This document shows, piece by piece, positions 9,284-18,876 of a stretch of DNA of 64,000 nt. This DNA comes from Methylophaga thalassica. GTDB taxonomy: Bacteria > Pseudomonadota > Gammaproteobacteria > Nitrosococcales > Methylophagaceae. Position numbers and translations under genes: made by a program. Below the pieces are notes generated by a model, which made no database searches, was not told the origin of the DNA, and saw nothing but the letters and a program-made list of their open reading frames with translations. Where the stretch lies: assembly GCF_030159795.1 (NCBI RefSeq), contig NZ_BSND01000003.1, positions 868,001 to 932,000 of the forward strand. The letters are read 5' to 3'. Positions within the stretch are counted from its first letter, which is position 1. The number at the start of each line of letters is the position of its first letter.

Positions 9284-10246
9284 ATGAAACAAAAACAACT
9301 TATTATTGGCGGCCTGGTTGGGCTGGCCGTTGTCTCCGGCTATTTTTACGCCGATCATGCCAAACATGAGTTTGTGAAAGAACGTATTGATACCGAGCTA
9401 ACCATGATGGATGGCACCAGTCCGGTGAAGTATGGCGCACTTCAAACCTCTTTGTTTTCAAATGCAGTGACATTAAAAAATGTCACGATAGACATGTCTG
9501 GTCTGCAAAATTTAGCGGGCAATAATGCCGCTAATGTGGTGAGTATTGAATCAGTGACAGTCGATAGTGAGGTGGGATTATCCTCACTGGAATCATCCAA
9601 ATTACCTAGTCAGCTCGAAGTAACCTTAAGCGGTATAGCAACAGAAGTGGATTTCAAACTCTTAGCTGAGAATAGCGTTAAACCAGCTGAGAAGGTGGTC
9701 TATCAGACCATAAACACCTTAACAGATGGCAAGCCGACGACGGATTTTTATCTGGAATATGACTATTCACCAGCAAAAGGTAATTCACTGCCATTTGTCG
9801 ACATCAAGTTAAAATCCGAACTGAACAAGGTGGCAGGGATGGAAGTGAAGGCGGAAATAGAAAATATGCCGCTCGATCCTGTTGTGTTGATGTTCGGTGG
9901 CATGCAACGAGCCCTCATTCATCACTTTGAACTGGTGGTAAAAGATAAAGGTAAAACAACGGATCTGCTAATAGAGAATATGGCAAAGCAGATGAATATG
10001 AGCGAAAAACAGTTTGAAGAGCAGCTGACTGATGAGCTGAAGAAGGACATCGAATATAGCCATCAAGCTATTGAGAAAATGTTTTACAGTGCGGTTGAAG
10101 ACTTTGTTGATGATCGCCATGAATTCAAGATAGCACTGACTCCAAAAACACCGATGACGATTGAAGATATTCAGAAAGTCGCTTTATTTGCAGCAGATGA
10201 AGACGAGATTGAGCGTGAATTAAATCTCAAAATCAAAGGTAAATAG
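9284..10246 (+). CDS. signal-anchored periplasmic hypothetical protein
   Basis: A protein of 320 residues with an uncleaved-looking N-terminal signal anchor (about 5-24). An alternating beta-rich region follows (LKNVTIDMSGL, VVSIESVTVDSEV) and then a helical, charged C-terminal part. The beta-strand pattern recalls AsmA/DUF945-like periplasmic proteins, but I cannot assign a family. It is preceded by AAGGA and followed by a terminator shared with the convergent hydrolase gene. No partner is apparent. Confidence 0.75.
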   Translation: MKQKQLIIGGLVGLAVVSGYFYADHAKHEFVKERIDTELTMMDGTSPVKYGALQTSLFSNAVTLKNVTIDMSGLQNLAGNNAANVVSIESVTVDSEVGLSSLESSKLPSQLEVTLSGIATEVDFKLLAENSVKPAEKVVYQTINTLTDGKPTTDFYLEYDYSPAKGNSLPFVDIKLKSELNKVAGMEVKAEIENMPLDPVVLMFGGMQRALIHHFELVVKDKGKTTDLLIENMAKQMNMSEKQFEEQLTDELKKDIEYSHQAIEKMFYSAVEDFVDDRHEFKIALTPKTPMTIEDIQKVALFAADEDEIERELNLKIKGK

Positions 10247-10260
10247 ATATACGTCCAATG

Positions 10261-10306
10261 GTAAACATCGTGGTCAAAGCTGACGGCGGTGTTTACTATT
10301 TTTTAT
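10261..10306. terminator. hairpin between convergent genes
   Basis: GTAAACATCG pairs with CGGTGTTTAC (one wobble) across a 16-nt loop and is followed by a T-rich run on the plus strand. It overlaps the last codons of the minus-strand hydrolase. Confidence 0.65.
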
Positions 10307-11162
10307 CATTAGGTCGGCTTAGATGATCAGCCACAACAGGATCCAGTCCAGACATAAATTTCTCGATGCTCTTGGTATATGCATTGTCCCTGCCAATTTC
10401 TTCTAAGGTTTCATTGTGGGTCATATCCATCTTAAGCAATTCAGCTTTACTGCCAGCATCATTCACTTTATCAACAAAGCGTGCTGAATTATCACAGGCA
10501 TAGGGACGCTGCAGTGAACACACAACAAGCATGGGCAGGTCATTAGCATCCACATAATTTATCGGTGACGCCTTTTGCCAGTAGCTTGCCTGTTCTCCAA
10601 ACGCTTTATCGTAAAACTCAACATGCTTATGTTGCATTAGCCAGACCAAATCCAGCACCTGACTATCAATAATCAAACTACCTAACCAGGGACGAAGTGA
10701 ATTTTGTTGACTAAAGGCTTGGTTGGTTGTCAGTAAGGCGAGCAGATGCGCGCCAGCGGAATGACCCAGCAAGATACATTTATCCACATCGCCACCCCAT
10801 GCGCCGGCCTGCTTTTGTATGGTTTTTAATGCCAAAGCCAGATCGTTGGTCTGTGTGACGGGGTCTACCTCAGGGACTAAACGATAATTAGCCGAAACAA
10901 TAATAAATCCTTGTTTGAGCCAGCGATCCATCTTAGTTTTAATTAAACCAGTGGCTCGTTTATCGCCAAACTGCCAGGCACCACCATGAATTAAAAATAA
11001 AATGGGTGCATTGTGAGCATCTGTAGGTAAATAGATATCCATGGTTTGCACTGGTGAGTCACCATATGACATATCTCGAATCATCTTGATGGAATTGTCT
11101 GCGGATAACGCAGCACAGTTCACAAGCAAAACAACAAATCCAAGCAGAGTGTTCAATCTCAT
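10296..11162 (-). CDS. exported alpha/beta hydrolase (esterase/lipase-like)
   Basis: A hydrolase of 288 residues with a signal peptide. The oxyanion motif HGGAWQFG is near residue 65, the nucleophile elbow GHSAG near residue 138, and the probable acid/base pair lies in the last third, with His in MTHNETLEEIG. It resembles the hormone-sensitive-lipase/BD-FAE type of esterases. ATG at 11162 has AAGGA 7 nt upstream and is preferred over GTG 11180 and ATG 11177. It is divergent from the czc-like operon and probably unrelated to it. The substrate is unknown. Confidence 0.85.
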   Translation of the reverse strand: MRLNTLLGFVVLLVNCAALSADNSIKMIRDMSYGDSPVQTMDIYLPTDAHNAPILFLIHGGAWQFGDKRATGLIKTKMDRWLKQGFIIVSANYRLVPEVDPVTQTNDLALALKTIQKQAGAWGGDVDKCILLGHSAGAHLLALLTTNQAFSQQNSLRPWLGSLIIDSQVLDLVWLMQHKHVEFYDKAFGEQASYWQKASPINYVDANDLPMLVVCSLQRPYACDNSARFVDKVNDAGSKAELLKMDMTHNETLEEIGRDNAYTKSIEKFMSGLDPVVADHLSRPNDKK

Positions 11163-11246
11163 TATCTTATCCTTCATCACATTTTTCAGCGTTTAATTCA
11201 TTAAACTTGTTTCATCTGAACCCGGCTTTCCGTTATCCTATCAATC

Positions 11247-11573
11247 ATGATGAACATCAAAATGTTTTTATACAGCTTAATTATGATGATGGTGCTGCAG
11301 TCCAGCATTGTCGCTGCTGATGTGCATCATATTATTTTCGACGAGCAAGATAATCATAGTCTTATCGATCCCATCGCCGATGATAGTCCGGATTTTGTGC
11401 ATATCGATGCCGACCATCATCAATGTGGTCATAGCCACTGTGTACACTTTGTTGCTGTGCCACATATGGTGAACTTAGCCGTGTCTTCATTTAAAGACGC
11501 TTTCTTCAGTCGTTACCAATATACACCCATATCGGGTTCCATCAGCTCGATGTACCGCCCTCCAAAAGCCTGA
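11247..11573 (+). CDS. czcI: CzcI-like small His-rich periplasmic protein
   Basis: A protein of 108 residues with a signal peptide (about 1-24), a cluster rich in His and Asp (IDADHHQCGHSHCVHF) and a C-terminal YRPPKA tail like those of CzcI-type proteins. Such genes commonly precede CBA-type metal efflux genes, and this one ends 67 bp before the czcC-like gene. The His/Cys cluster suggests metal binding or sensing in the periplasm. A direct biochemical role for CzcI is not well established. ATG at 11247 or 11250 could be used. Confidence 0.7.
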   Translation: MMNIKMFLYSLIMMMVLQSSIVAADVHHIIFDEQDNHSLIDPIADDSPDFVHIDADHHQCGHSHCVHFVAVPHMVNLAVSSFKDAFFSRYQYTPISGSISSMYRPPKA

Positions 11574-11640
11574 TTCTGATTTAGCACTTTCGCTCATCAC
11601 CTATTCGTGATGAAAGAGTATTTATTTCAGGATCTATATC

Positions 11641-12948
11641 ATGAAACTCATTTATACATATGGGCAAACGCCTCTACTGCGGGTGTGCCTCTATTGTGCT
11701 TTCAGTCTGTTTATTGTGTCGTTTCAGGCCCATGCTGCAACAAACACTACATTGACACTAGCTGAAGCAATTAAAAAAACCTTAAATCAAAATCCGTCAC
11801 TTAACGTCTTTCCACTTCGTGAACAAGGCTTGCAGGCGGAACGTGAAACAGCGCAGCTATCACCAGCTTATCGTGTAGGGGCTGAACTGGAAAACGTCGC
11901 TGGTACAGGTCAGCTAAGTGGCACTCAATCAGCAGAACTGACGGTGTCTTTATCTTCTGTACTGGAGCTTGGTGGAAAAAAACAAGCCAGAGTCAGCGTC
12001 GTTGATCAAAAGCTGGCATTGAGTCGTATTAAACAGCAGATTGCTTCGCTTGACTTACTGAGTACAGTCACCAAAAACTATATTCAGTTACTGATTGATA
12101 AACAGCGGATACAGCTGGCTGAAGAAGAAGTCTCACTTGCTCAAGCCACGGCTGACGAAGTGAATAAACGTGTCAGGACAGCGATTGCGCCTAAGGCCGA
12201 TTATGCCCGAGCGGTGGCAGCGGTTGAGCAGGCGAGGTTAAATGTCAGACGCGTCGAGCAACGCATGCATGCCCACAAAATGGCTTTAGCCAATTTATGG
12301 GGGCAGATGCAGCCAGACTTTAATCAAGTTTCCGGCTCTCTGTTTGATTACGGTAGCAGCAGGTCATTTGAGTCTCTGTTTGAGCTGGTCAAAAATAATC
12401 CCTCGCTGGAATTTTTTGCTGCTGAAACTCGCTTAAAAGAGTCTGAAATCCGGCTGGCAAAAACGCAACAGCAGGCTGATATCGATTGGTCCGTTGGGCT
12501 TCGGCGCAGTGCTGATATGGATGAATCTGCCTTGGTAGCCGGATTTTCTATGCCGTTATTTGCAGAAAAACGTGCTGAGTCAGCAGTGAAATCAGCTCTG
12601 GCAGCAAGAAATGAAATAACTTATCACCAACAAGACTTTCTGCTGCGCATACATTCACAACTGTATCAGGCATATACGGCCCGGGAGCAGGCGATTAATG
12701 CGGCAACGACCTTGCAGCAATCCATCATTCCACAACTGACCGATGCCTTAACTCAGACCAAAACAGCTTACCAGCGAGGCCTATACAGCTATCTCGATTT
12801 CCTCACCGCAAGACAAGAGCTACTCAATGCCAAGCGTGCGCTGATAGAGACGTCAGCCGATGCTTTATTGCTCACGGCAGAAATTGAACAACTGACTGCA
12901 GAGCCGTTGTTAATTGGACAAAATTTTGAGGGAAGAAATCATGAATAA
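11641..12948 (+). CDS. czcC: outer-membrane efflux channel (CzcC/TolC family)
   Basis: A protein of 435 residues with a signal peptide ending in QAHA near residue 32. Two OEP repeats follow, long coiled-coil helices typical of TolC-like channels (LTLAEAIKKTLNQNPSL opening motif). The CzcB-like gene starts inside its last codons (ATGAATAA overlap at 12941-12948), so the two are translationally coupled. It should form the outer-membrane exit of the tripartite pump encoded with the next two genes. Confidence 0.9.
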   Translation: MKLIYTYGQTPLLRVCLYCAFSLFIVSFQAHAATNTTLTLAEAIKKTLNQNPSLNVFPLREQGLQAERETAQLSPAYRVGAELENVAGTGQLSGTQSAELTVSLSSVLELGGKKQARVSVVDQKLALSRIKQQIASLDLLSTVTKNYIQLLIDKQRIQLAEEEVSLAQATADEVNKRVRTAIAPKADYARAVAAVEQARLNVRRVEQRMHAHKMALANLWGQMQPDFNQVSGSLFDYGSSRSFESLFELVKNNPSLEFFAAETRLKESEIRLAKTQQQADIDWSVGLRRSADMDESALVAGFSMPLFAEKRAESAVKSALAARNEITYHQQDFLLRIHSQLYQAYTAREQAINAATTLQQSIIPQLTDALTQTKTAYQRGLYSYLDFLTARQELLNAKRALIETSADALLLTAEIEQLTAEPLLIGQNFEGRNHE

Positions 12949-13870
12949 GCGAGATATAAGCCTTCCTTATTTTTTAATGTTAATCGTATTTTTTATAGTG
13001 AACATGCTATCTGTTAAGGCCGTTGTTGCCGATGATGAGCATGAACATCCGAATCATCATGAGGAAGAAGTTGCACATATTGACGAGGACATGGCGTCAT
13101 TAAATTCCATCTCCACCGCAGTTGCCAGTGGCGGTGATATCAGTAAAACAATGACCCTATACGGTATCGTGACCCTGTCTCCTGAACACACCAGCCATGT
13201 GACGGCGCGATTTGCCGGTCGTATTACCCGTGTGTATGTTGAGTATGGGGATACGGTGAAAAAAGGTCAGGTATTAGCCAGTGTAGAATCCAATAGCAGC
13301 TTGCAAACCTATAATGTCACCGCACCATTGTCTGGCAGCGTAATAGCAAAACATGCCAATGCCGGTGAAGTCGTTTCTGAGCAGACACTGTTTACGATTA
13401 CTGATACGTCCACTTTATGGGCTGAGCTCAAAGTGTTTCCTTCTCAGGCGAGTCTGATTAACTCAAAGCAGACGGTTGTTTTACAGAGTGATGATATGCA
13501 AACCCGTTCTGTCATTTCCCAGCTTTTGCCCAATACCAGTGGCGAGCCATTCAGAATTGCCAGGGTGAAATTCAAAAATCCTGATGACAACTGGTTTCCG
13601 GGCTTGCTGGTCGGTGCTCAAGTCCTCATTGATAAACGTGAAGTGAATCTAAGGGTACCGCTATCCGCTTTGCAGCAATATGAAAATAAAACCGTTGTTT
13701 TCATTAAAGAAGGGGACGTTTATAAACCACTCCCAGTAGCGCTGGGGATTCAGGACAATCAGTATGCCGAAGTGCTGGAAGGTTTGAATGCGGGTCAAGA
13801 AATAGTGACTGAAAACAGTTATCTGATAAAAGCCGATCTTGAAAAAGACGGCGCTGAGCACAGTCACTAA
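12941..13870 (+). CDS. czcB: periplasmic adaptor of heavy-metal RND pump (CzcB-like)
   Basis: A membrane-fusion protein of 309 residues with a signal/anchor at about 10-28. A His/Asp/Glu-rich stretch follows (DDEHEHPNHHEEEVAH), likely metal-binding as in CzcB. Then come a barrel-sandwich domain (VTARFAGRITRVYVEYGD, NVTAPLSGSVIAKHANAGE) and beta domains. ATG at 12941 with GAGG upstream is preferred to an earlier in-frame TTG. It links the channel and the RND pump. Substrates are probably divalent cations such as zinc, cobalt or cadmium; this is inferred from the family. Confidence 0.9.
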   Translation: MNKRDISLPYFLMLIVFFIVNMLSVKAVVADDEHEHPNHHEEEVAHIDEDMASLNSISTAVASGGDISKTMTLYGIVTLSPEHTSHVTARFAGRITRVYVEYGDTVKKGQVLASVESNSSLQTYNVTAPLSGSVIAKHANAGEVVSEQTLFTITDTSTLWAELKVFPSQASLINSKQTVVLQSDDMQTRSVISQLLPNTSGEPFRIARVKFKNPDDNWFPGLLVGAQVLIDKREVNLRVPLSALQQYENKTVVFIKEGDVYKPLPVALGIQDNQYAEVLEGLNAGQEIVTENSYLIKADLEKDGAEHSH

Positions 13871-13885
13871 ACTCAAGGAGACGTT

Positions 13886-16800
13886 ATGATTGCTTCAATT
13901 TTACGTTTCTCTATTGAGCGACGTGGTCTTATGTTGTCATTAATTATCTTACTAATGGCAGCTGGTGCTTGGAGTTACCAGCATTTACCTATTGATGCGG
14001 TACCGGATATCACCAATGTGCAGGTACAGATTAATACCAAAGCTGAGGGGTATTCGCCGTTAGAAACCGAGCAGCGTATTACCTACCCCGTTGAGCGTGC
14101 GCTGGCGGGTATTCCTCAGTTGTCGTATACACGATCGATTTCTCGTTATGGTCTATCGCAGGTCACCGTCGTATTTAAAGAGGGGACGGATTTATATTTC
14201 GCCCGAAATCTGCTAAATAACCGTCTGGCTAGTATCAAAAGTGAACTGCCTGATGGCTTGGAGCCCGAAATGGGGCCGATTGCCTCCGGATTGGGTGAGA
14301 TTTTTGTTTATACCGTTTCTGCTCAACCAAAAGCCCGACAAGCCAATGGTCAACCCTATGATATGACGGCGTTACGTGAAATACAGGACTGGATTATTCA
14401 GCCCCGGTTAACGCGTGTACCAGGGATTACCGAGGTCAATACGATAGGCGGCTATGCTAAGCAATACCATATCCAACCTGATCCACAAAAAATGCTGGAG
14501 TTTGGTATCAGCTTTGGCGACATCCAACAGGCATTAAAAGCAAACAATAGTAATCGTGGTGCCGGTTATATCGAGCGTTATGGACAGCAATTACTGGTGC
14601 GTTCTCCAGGACAGTTACAAACCATCGATGATATCGAGCAGGTCGTGGTGAAGCAGATGTCAGGCACGCCAATCAAGATTATGGATATTGCTGATGTCGC
14701 TATCGGTAAAACGCTAAGAACAGGGGCTGCTACCCAGAATGGTCAGGAAACGGTGATGGGCACGGCGATGATGCTGATAGGGGAGAACTCACGTGAGGTC
14801 GCCAAACGGGTTGCTGCTGAGTTAAACCAGATTCAGTTGACGCTACCTGACGGCGTTATTGCCGAAGCGGTATATGACAGAACTACACTAGTCGATAAAG
14901 CGATTGCCACCGTTCAGAAAAATTTATTGGAAGGCGCATTATTGGTCATTGTGGTGTTGTTTTTATTACTGGGTAACATTCGCGCTGCATTTATCACTGC
15001 CGCCGTGATTCCACTTGCCATGTTGGCAACCATAACTGGCATGGTTCAGGCTGGTATTTCTGCCAACCTGATGAGTCTGGGCGCACTGGATTTTGGCCTG
15101 ATTGTCGATGGTGCAGTGATTATTGTGGAAAACAGTGTGCGGCGTTTATCACTGGCTCAGTCTGGTCGTGATGCAGTTTTACCATTAAATGAACGGCTGG
15201 CGGTTGTGTTTGATGCGAGCAATGAAGTAATTCGACCCAGCTTATTTGGCATGTTGATTATTACACTGGTTTACATCCCTTTATTCACCTTGACTGGGGT
15301 GGAAGGCAAGATGTTTGAACCCATGGCAGCGACAGTCGTGCTGGCTTTGCTGGCAGCAATGATGATGTCACTGACCATTGTGCCTGCCGCTGTGGCTGTG
15401 TTTATGAAAGGCAAAGTCAAAGAAAGTGAAAGTCTGATTATTTCTGCCAGCAAATCGATTTACCGGCCGCTGTTGATATGGAGTCTGAAGTTACGTTGGT
15501 TGGTGATAGTTGCTGCGTTTGTGTTGGTAGCCTGTTCACTGATGTTGGCATCAAAAATGGGTACAGAGTTTATTCCTCAGCTCAATGAAGGCGATATTGC
15601 CTTACATGCCTTACGCACCACCGGTACCAGTCTGCAGCAATCGATAGACATGCAGGAAGTACTGGAACATCGGCTGAAACAGTTTCCACAGGTGGATAAG
15701 GTCTACGCCAAAATCGGTACGCCTGAAGTAGCGACCGACCCTATGCCACCGAATGTGGCTGATACCTTTCTAATATTAAAGCCAAGAAAAGACTGGCCTA
15801 ATCCGGCATTGCCAAAGTCAGCGCTTATCAAGCAAATCGAGACAGCTGCGAAGGACTTGCCTGGCAATAACTATGAATTCACCCAACCCATTGAGATGCG
15901 TTTTAACGAGTTGATCTCAGGTGTCAGGGCGGATGTGGCCATAAAAGTGTTTGGTGATGATCTGGAACAGCTTAAACAATCAGCACAATCGATTTTAACT
16001 ATTATCAAAGAGATACCAGGCCAAGCGGATGCCAGACTGGAACAAGTCAGTGGTTTACCCATGGTCTCAGTAGAACCCAAACGCCTGGCGCTATCGCGTT
16101 ATGGCCTCAGTGTGGATGACTTGCAGACTATGCTGTCCACCGCGATTGGTGGTCAGGATGCGGGGTTAATCTATGAAGGCGATCGACGCTTTAAACTGGT
16201 TATTCGATTAGCTGATGAACGACGACAGGATATGGGGGCACTCTCTGAGTTACCCGTGTCTTTGCCTTCTGGTCGTTATGTGCCGCTATCGGAGATAGCA
16301 ACCATTAAACTTGTTGATGTGCCAAGCCAAATCTCGCGTGAAAATGCGAAACGTCGTGTTGTGGTCACAGCTAATGTCAGAGATCGTGATCTGGGGTCTT
16401 TTGTGCAGGAAGCTCAGCAAAAACTTGAGCAGCAACTGACATTACCTGATGGTTATTGGCTGGAGTTTGGTGGTACCTTTGAACAGCTAGCCTCAGCCAG
16501 TCAACGGCTGGCTATCGTAGTACCTGTCACCTTATTTGGCATTTTATTGTTATTGGTGACCATGCTGGGTTCTGTTAAGGATGCCGCTATTATCTTCACC
16601 GGAGTACCGTTGGCCTTAACCGGTGGCATTGTGGCTTTATTGTTAAGGGATATGCCTCTATCGATTTCAGCGGCTGTCGGTTTTATTGCCCTGTCCGGTA
16701 TTGCGGTATTAAATGGTTTGGTGATGTTGTCATTTATTCGTGATCATTGGCACCAAAACGGCGATCTCTATAAAGCGATTGTGGAGGGGGCGATGTTACG

Positions 16801-16993
16801 ATTGCGTCCGGTCATGATGACTGCTTTAGTCGCTAGTCTTGGTTTTGTTCCTATGGCACTGAATACGGGTACCGGTGCAGAGATACAACGACCATTAGCA
16901 ACGGTGGTCATAGGCGGTATTGTGTCATCCACCTTACTTACCCTGATCGTATTACCGGCTTTATATCTGCTGGTACATCATCGTAAAAACTAG
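13886..16993 (+). CDS. czcA: heavy-metal efflux RND transporter (CzcA-like)
   Basis: A full-length RND pump of 1,035 residues. The heavy-metal-efflux signature in transmembrane segment 4 (DFGLIVDGAVIIVEN) carries the acidic residues used in proton/cation transport. The second half repeats the fold (FIALSGIAVLNGLVM), with large periplasmic loops after TM1 and TM7. AAGGAG lies 5 nt before the ATG. It completes the czcICBA-like operon and is followed by a hairpin. No dedicated two-component or MerR regulator gene lies next to the operon. Confidence 0.95.
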   Translation: MIASILRFSIERRGLMLSLIILLMAAGAWSYQHLPIDAVPDITNVQVQINTKAEGYSPLETEQRITYPVERALAGIPQLSYTRSISRYGLSQVTVVFKEGTDLYFARNLLNNRLASIKSELPDGLEPEMGPIASGLGEIFVYTVSAQPKARQANGQPYDMTALREIQDWIIQPRLTRVPGITEVNTIGGYAKQYHIQPDPQKMLEFGISFGDIQQALKANNSNRGAGYIERYGQQLLVRSPGQLQTIDDIEQVVVKQMSGTPIKIMDIADVAIGKTLRTGAATQNGQETVMGTAMMLIGENSREVAKRVAAELNQIQLTLPDGVIAEAVYDRTTLVDKAIATVQKNLLEGALLVIVVLFLLLGNIRAAFITAAVIPLAMLATITGMVQAGISANLMSLGALDFGLIVDGAVIIVENSVRRLSLAQSGRDAVLPLNERLAVVFDASNEVIRPSLFGMLIITLVYIPLFTLTGVEGKMFEPMAATVVLALLAAMMMSLTIVPAAVAVFMKGKVKESESLIISASKSIYRPLLIWSLKLRWLVIVAAFVLVACSLMLASKMGTEFIPQLNEGDIALHALRTTGTSLQQSIDMQEVLEHRLKQFPQVDKVYAKIGTPEVATDPMPPNVADTFLILKPRKDWPNPALPKSALIKQIETAAKDLPGNNYEFTQPIEMRFNELISGVRADVAIKVFGDDLEQLKQSAQSILTIIKEIPGQADARLEQVSGLPMVSVEPKRLALSRYGLSVDDLQTMLSTAIGGQDAGLIYEGDRRFKLVIRLADERRQDMGALSELPVSLPSGRYVPLSEIATIKLVDVPSQISRENAKRRVVVTANVRDRDLGSFVQEAQQKLEQQLTLPDGYWLEFGGTFEQLASASQRLAIVVPVTLFGILLLLVTMLGSVKDAAIIFTGVPLALTGGIVALLLRDMPLSISAAVGFIALSGIAVLNGLVMLSFIRDHWHQNGDLYKAIVEGAMLRLRPVMMTALVASLGFVPMALNTGTGAEIQRPLATVVIGGIVSSTLLTLIVLPALYLLVHHRKN

Positions 16994-17004
16994 ATAAAAA
17001 TAAA

Positions 17005-17036
17005 ATCAGGGTTGTGATGGCAGCCCTGATGTTTAT
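17005..17036 (+). terminator. terminator after czcA-like gene
   Basis: ATCAGGGTTG pairs with CAGCCCTGAT through two G-T wobbles around a 6-nt loop and is followed by a short T-rich stretch. Confidence 0.65.
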
Positions 17037-17436
17037 TATGAGTAAAAGTACCGACTTTACAAAGCCAACGATCCTACTGTACTAAAAGCCATTGTGCGGT
17101 TAACCATACTTTTGTCGTTCAGAGTCAACATTGTTTGTATATAAGATTAGCTAGCCTGAGCGGCATAGAACGTGTGGTGCGATGAGGATACGGTTGTTTT
17201 ATTGAGCATACGTGGTACAGAAGGGCCAATGTATGAAAATCATCGATGATGAGCACAATATCCTGGCTGTCTTCACCATGACTGAATTTCAAGGTTTGTA
17301 TCAGGCACAATAATCTGCTTCATCACTGTAACGTTTTATGCCTATAACAGGGTTATGATACAAGGGATATTGTGTTTAACAATAAATTGCTTTATATCGT
17401 CAGCCCAGTCTTATAGATCCCATAGAGGAAAAGAAT
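17037..17436. other. gene-poor interval
   Basis: About 400 bp between the czc operon and the next secreted protein. A 61-codon minus-strand frame (17125-17310) is open but has no ribosome site or recognisable family. It could be a gene remnant. No tRNA, strong promoter or repeat is apparent apart from an ordinary ribosome site just before 17437. Confidence 0.4.
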
Positions 17437-18219
17437 ATGAAAACCTTCATCCCGTATTTTGCAGCTATATTGTTTAGCTGTTCTGCATTGGCAGATGATG
17501 TCGATATGGCCGGCTTACAGCTTGGCATGACGCTTGATGATGCAAAAAGTGCTCTGCTCAATTACGGTGTCAATGCCAGTGCGATTGAAGAAGAAAAGCA
17601 GTATTACACCTACAGTGATGGCGCGAAGACATATAAAACACCAAGTTTTATTCATAGCTTATCTGCCAATATTGAGGAAACCGAGCAAGGTCAGCGTCGT
17701 GCAGATAGCTTTAAGTTGATATTTACGCCCTTACCAAAAGCAGGTCGTTTAGTTGCCATTTATCGTGTCTCTGAAAATCATGTTAATCCCGTCACGGTCG
17801 CTGATTATCGTCAATCACTTATTGAGCAATATGGGCAGCCATTTGATAATGCCGGACCACTGGACTGGATTTTTCCGCAGGGCAAACTCAATTGTTTGGG
17901 CGCATCCAGTTCACAAATCACCCCACCACGAACATTGAATGCAGACACCATTATGGGGCTGGTATTCAACAAAGAGGGTAGCCGTTATCAAGTGAATGAT
18001 TTCAGAAACCCTGAAGTAAAAAGTCTGGATGAGTGTGCAAGCTGGATGAGCTTTCAATTTGGCACAATCGATGACCAACCCGCTACCAATATCACAGCAA
18101 CGATGGTTGATGTGCCAGGCTGGGTTGAGGCGTATGAGGCTGCTATGGAGTGGGTAGGCGAGTTAAAGCAGGAAGCGCTTGATAAACGTAATGCGGGAAA
18201 AACAAGTCCACAATTATAG
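17437..18219 (+). CDS. secreted hypothetical protein
   Basis: A protein of 260 residues with a clear signal peptide (ending ALA near residue 19), predicted periplasmic. The mature start (GLQLGMTLDDAKSALLNYGV) resembles the short two-helix opening seen in several periplasmic proteins that recognise small domains, but I do not recognise the family. Three cysteines remain in the mature part if the signal is removed. The ribosome site is AGAGGAAAAG, upstream of the ATG. It is monocistronic. Confidence 0.75.
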   Translation: MKTFIPYFAAILFSCSALADDVDMAGLQLGMTLDDAKSALLNYGVNASAIEEEKQYYTYSDGAKTYKTPSFIHSLSANIEETEQGQRRADSFKLIFTPLPKAGRLVAIYRVSENHVNPVTVADYRQSLIEQYGQPFDNAGPLDWIFPQGKLNCLGASSSQITPPRTLNADTIMGLVFNKEGSRYQVNDFRNPEVKSLDECASWMSFQFGTIDDQPATNITATMVDVPGWVEAYEAAMEWVGELKQEALDKRNAGKTSPQL

Positions 18220-18273
18220 GTCTTGTGAGGCATTCATCTTACCAGTGTGACATTGTCAGTTGAATTATTAAAT

Positions 18274-18292
18274 AATAATGAATATCATTTGC
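18274..18292 (+). promoter_or_regulatory. Fur-like box upstream of flavodoxin
   Basis: The 19-mer AATAATGAATATCATTTGC matches the Fur consensus GATAATGATAATCATTATC at 14 of 19 positions and lies 30 bp before the flavodoxin ATG. Iron-repressed flavodoxin is a well-known pattern, since flavodoxin replaces ferredoxin under iron limitation. Confidence 0.6.
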
Positions 18293-18322
18293 ATATGTTA
18301 ATTAAATACAAATAGGTGAGTA

Positions 18323-18838
18323 ATGATTGCAGTTATTTATGGTTCAACCACAGGCAATACCTCAGACGCAGCAGTAAAAATAGCCAAAATCCTGGGTGAA
18401 GATCAGGTTGAGCTATTTGATGTAAAAGATGTCGGACTGGCTGCGCTGGAGTTTTTTGACAATATCATCTTTGCTATCCCTACCTGGGATTATGGTGAGG
18501 TGCAGGCAGACTGGCAGGATGTCTGGGACGAGATTGATGAAGTCGACTTCTCCAGTAAAACCGTGGCCTTTCTCGGAATGGGTGATCAATTTGCCTACGC
18601 CGAGTGGTTTCAGGACGCAATGGGTATGTTGCACGATAAAGTGCTGGCTAGAGGGGCTAAAGTTATTGGTCACTGGCCTGTGGAGGGGTATGAGTTTAAT
18701 GCCTCAAAAGCCTTGACGGCTGATAAGCAGTTTTTTGTTGGCTTAGCTTTGGATGAAGACTGTCAGCCAGAACTGACGGAAAGTCGACTCAATCAGTGGT
18801 GTCAGCAACTGAAATCGAGCTTATTGAAAGCAGCATAA
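18323..18838 (+). CDS. long-chain flavodoxin
   Basis: A flavodoxin of 171 residues. The FMN phosphate loop is at residues 7-13 (GSTTGNT). The isoalloxazine-flanking residues lie in IPTWDYGEVQADWQD (Trp) and GMGDQFAYAEWFQDA (Tyr). The insertion typical of long-chain flavodoxins is present. It transfers electrons at low potential in place of ferredoxin. A Fur-like box directly upstream suggests induction under iron shortage. A short hairpin follows the stop. Confidence 0.93.
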   Translation: MIAVIYGSTTGNTSDAAVKIAKILGEDQVELFDVKDVGLAALEFFDNIIFAIPTWDYGEVQADWQDVWDEIDEVDFSSKTVAFLGMGDQFAYAEWFQDAMGMLHDKVLARGAKVIGHWPVEGYEFNASKALTADKQFFVGLALDEDCQPELTESRLNQWCQQLKSSLLKAA

Positions 18839-18849
18839 ATTTGAGTGAG

Positions 18850-18876
18850 GACGGTTTCAAACTGGAGCCGTCTTTT
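18850..18876 (+). terminator. short terminator after flavodoxin
   Basis: GACGG pairs with CCGTC over a 13-nt loop and is followed by TTTT. The stem is short, so confidence is moderate. Confidence 0.5.

Noticed and set aside
11277-11465. Minus-strand 62-codon His-rich frame
   Set aside because: It is antisense to the CzcI-like gene; its His and Met content mirrors the codons of that gene.
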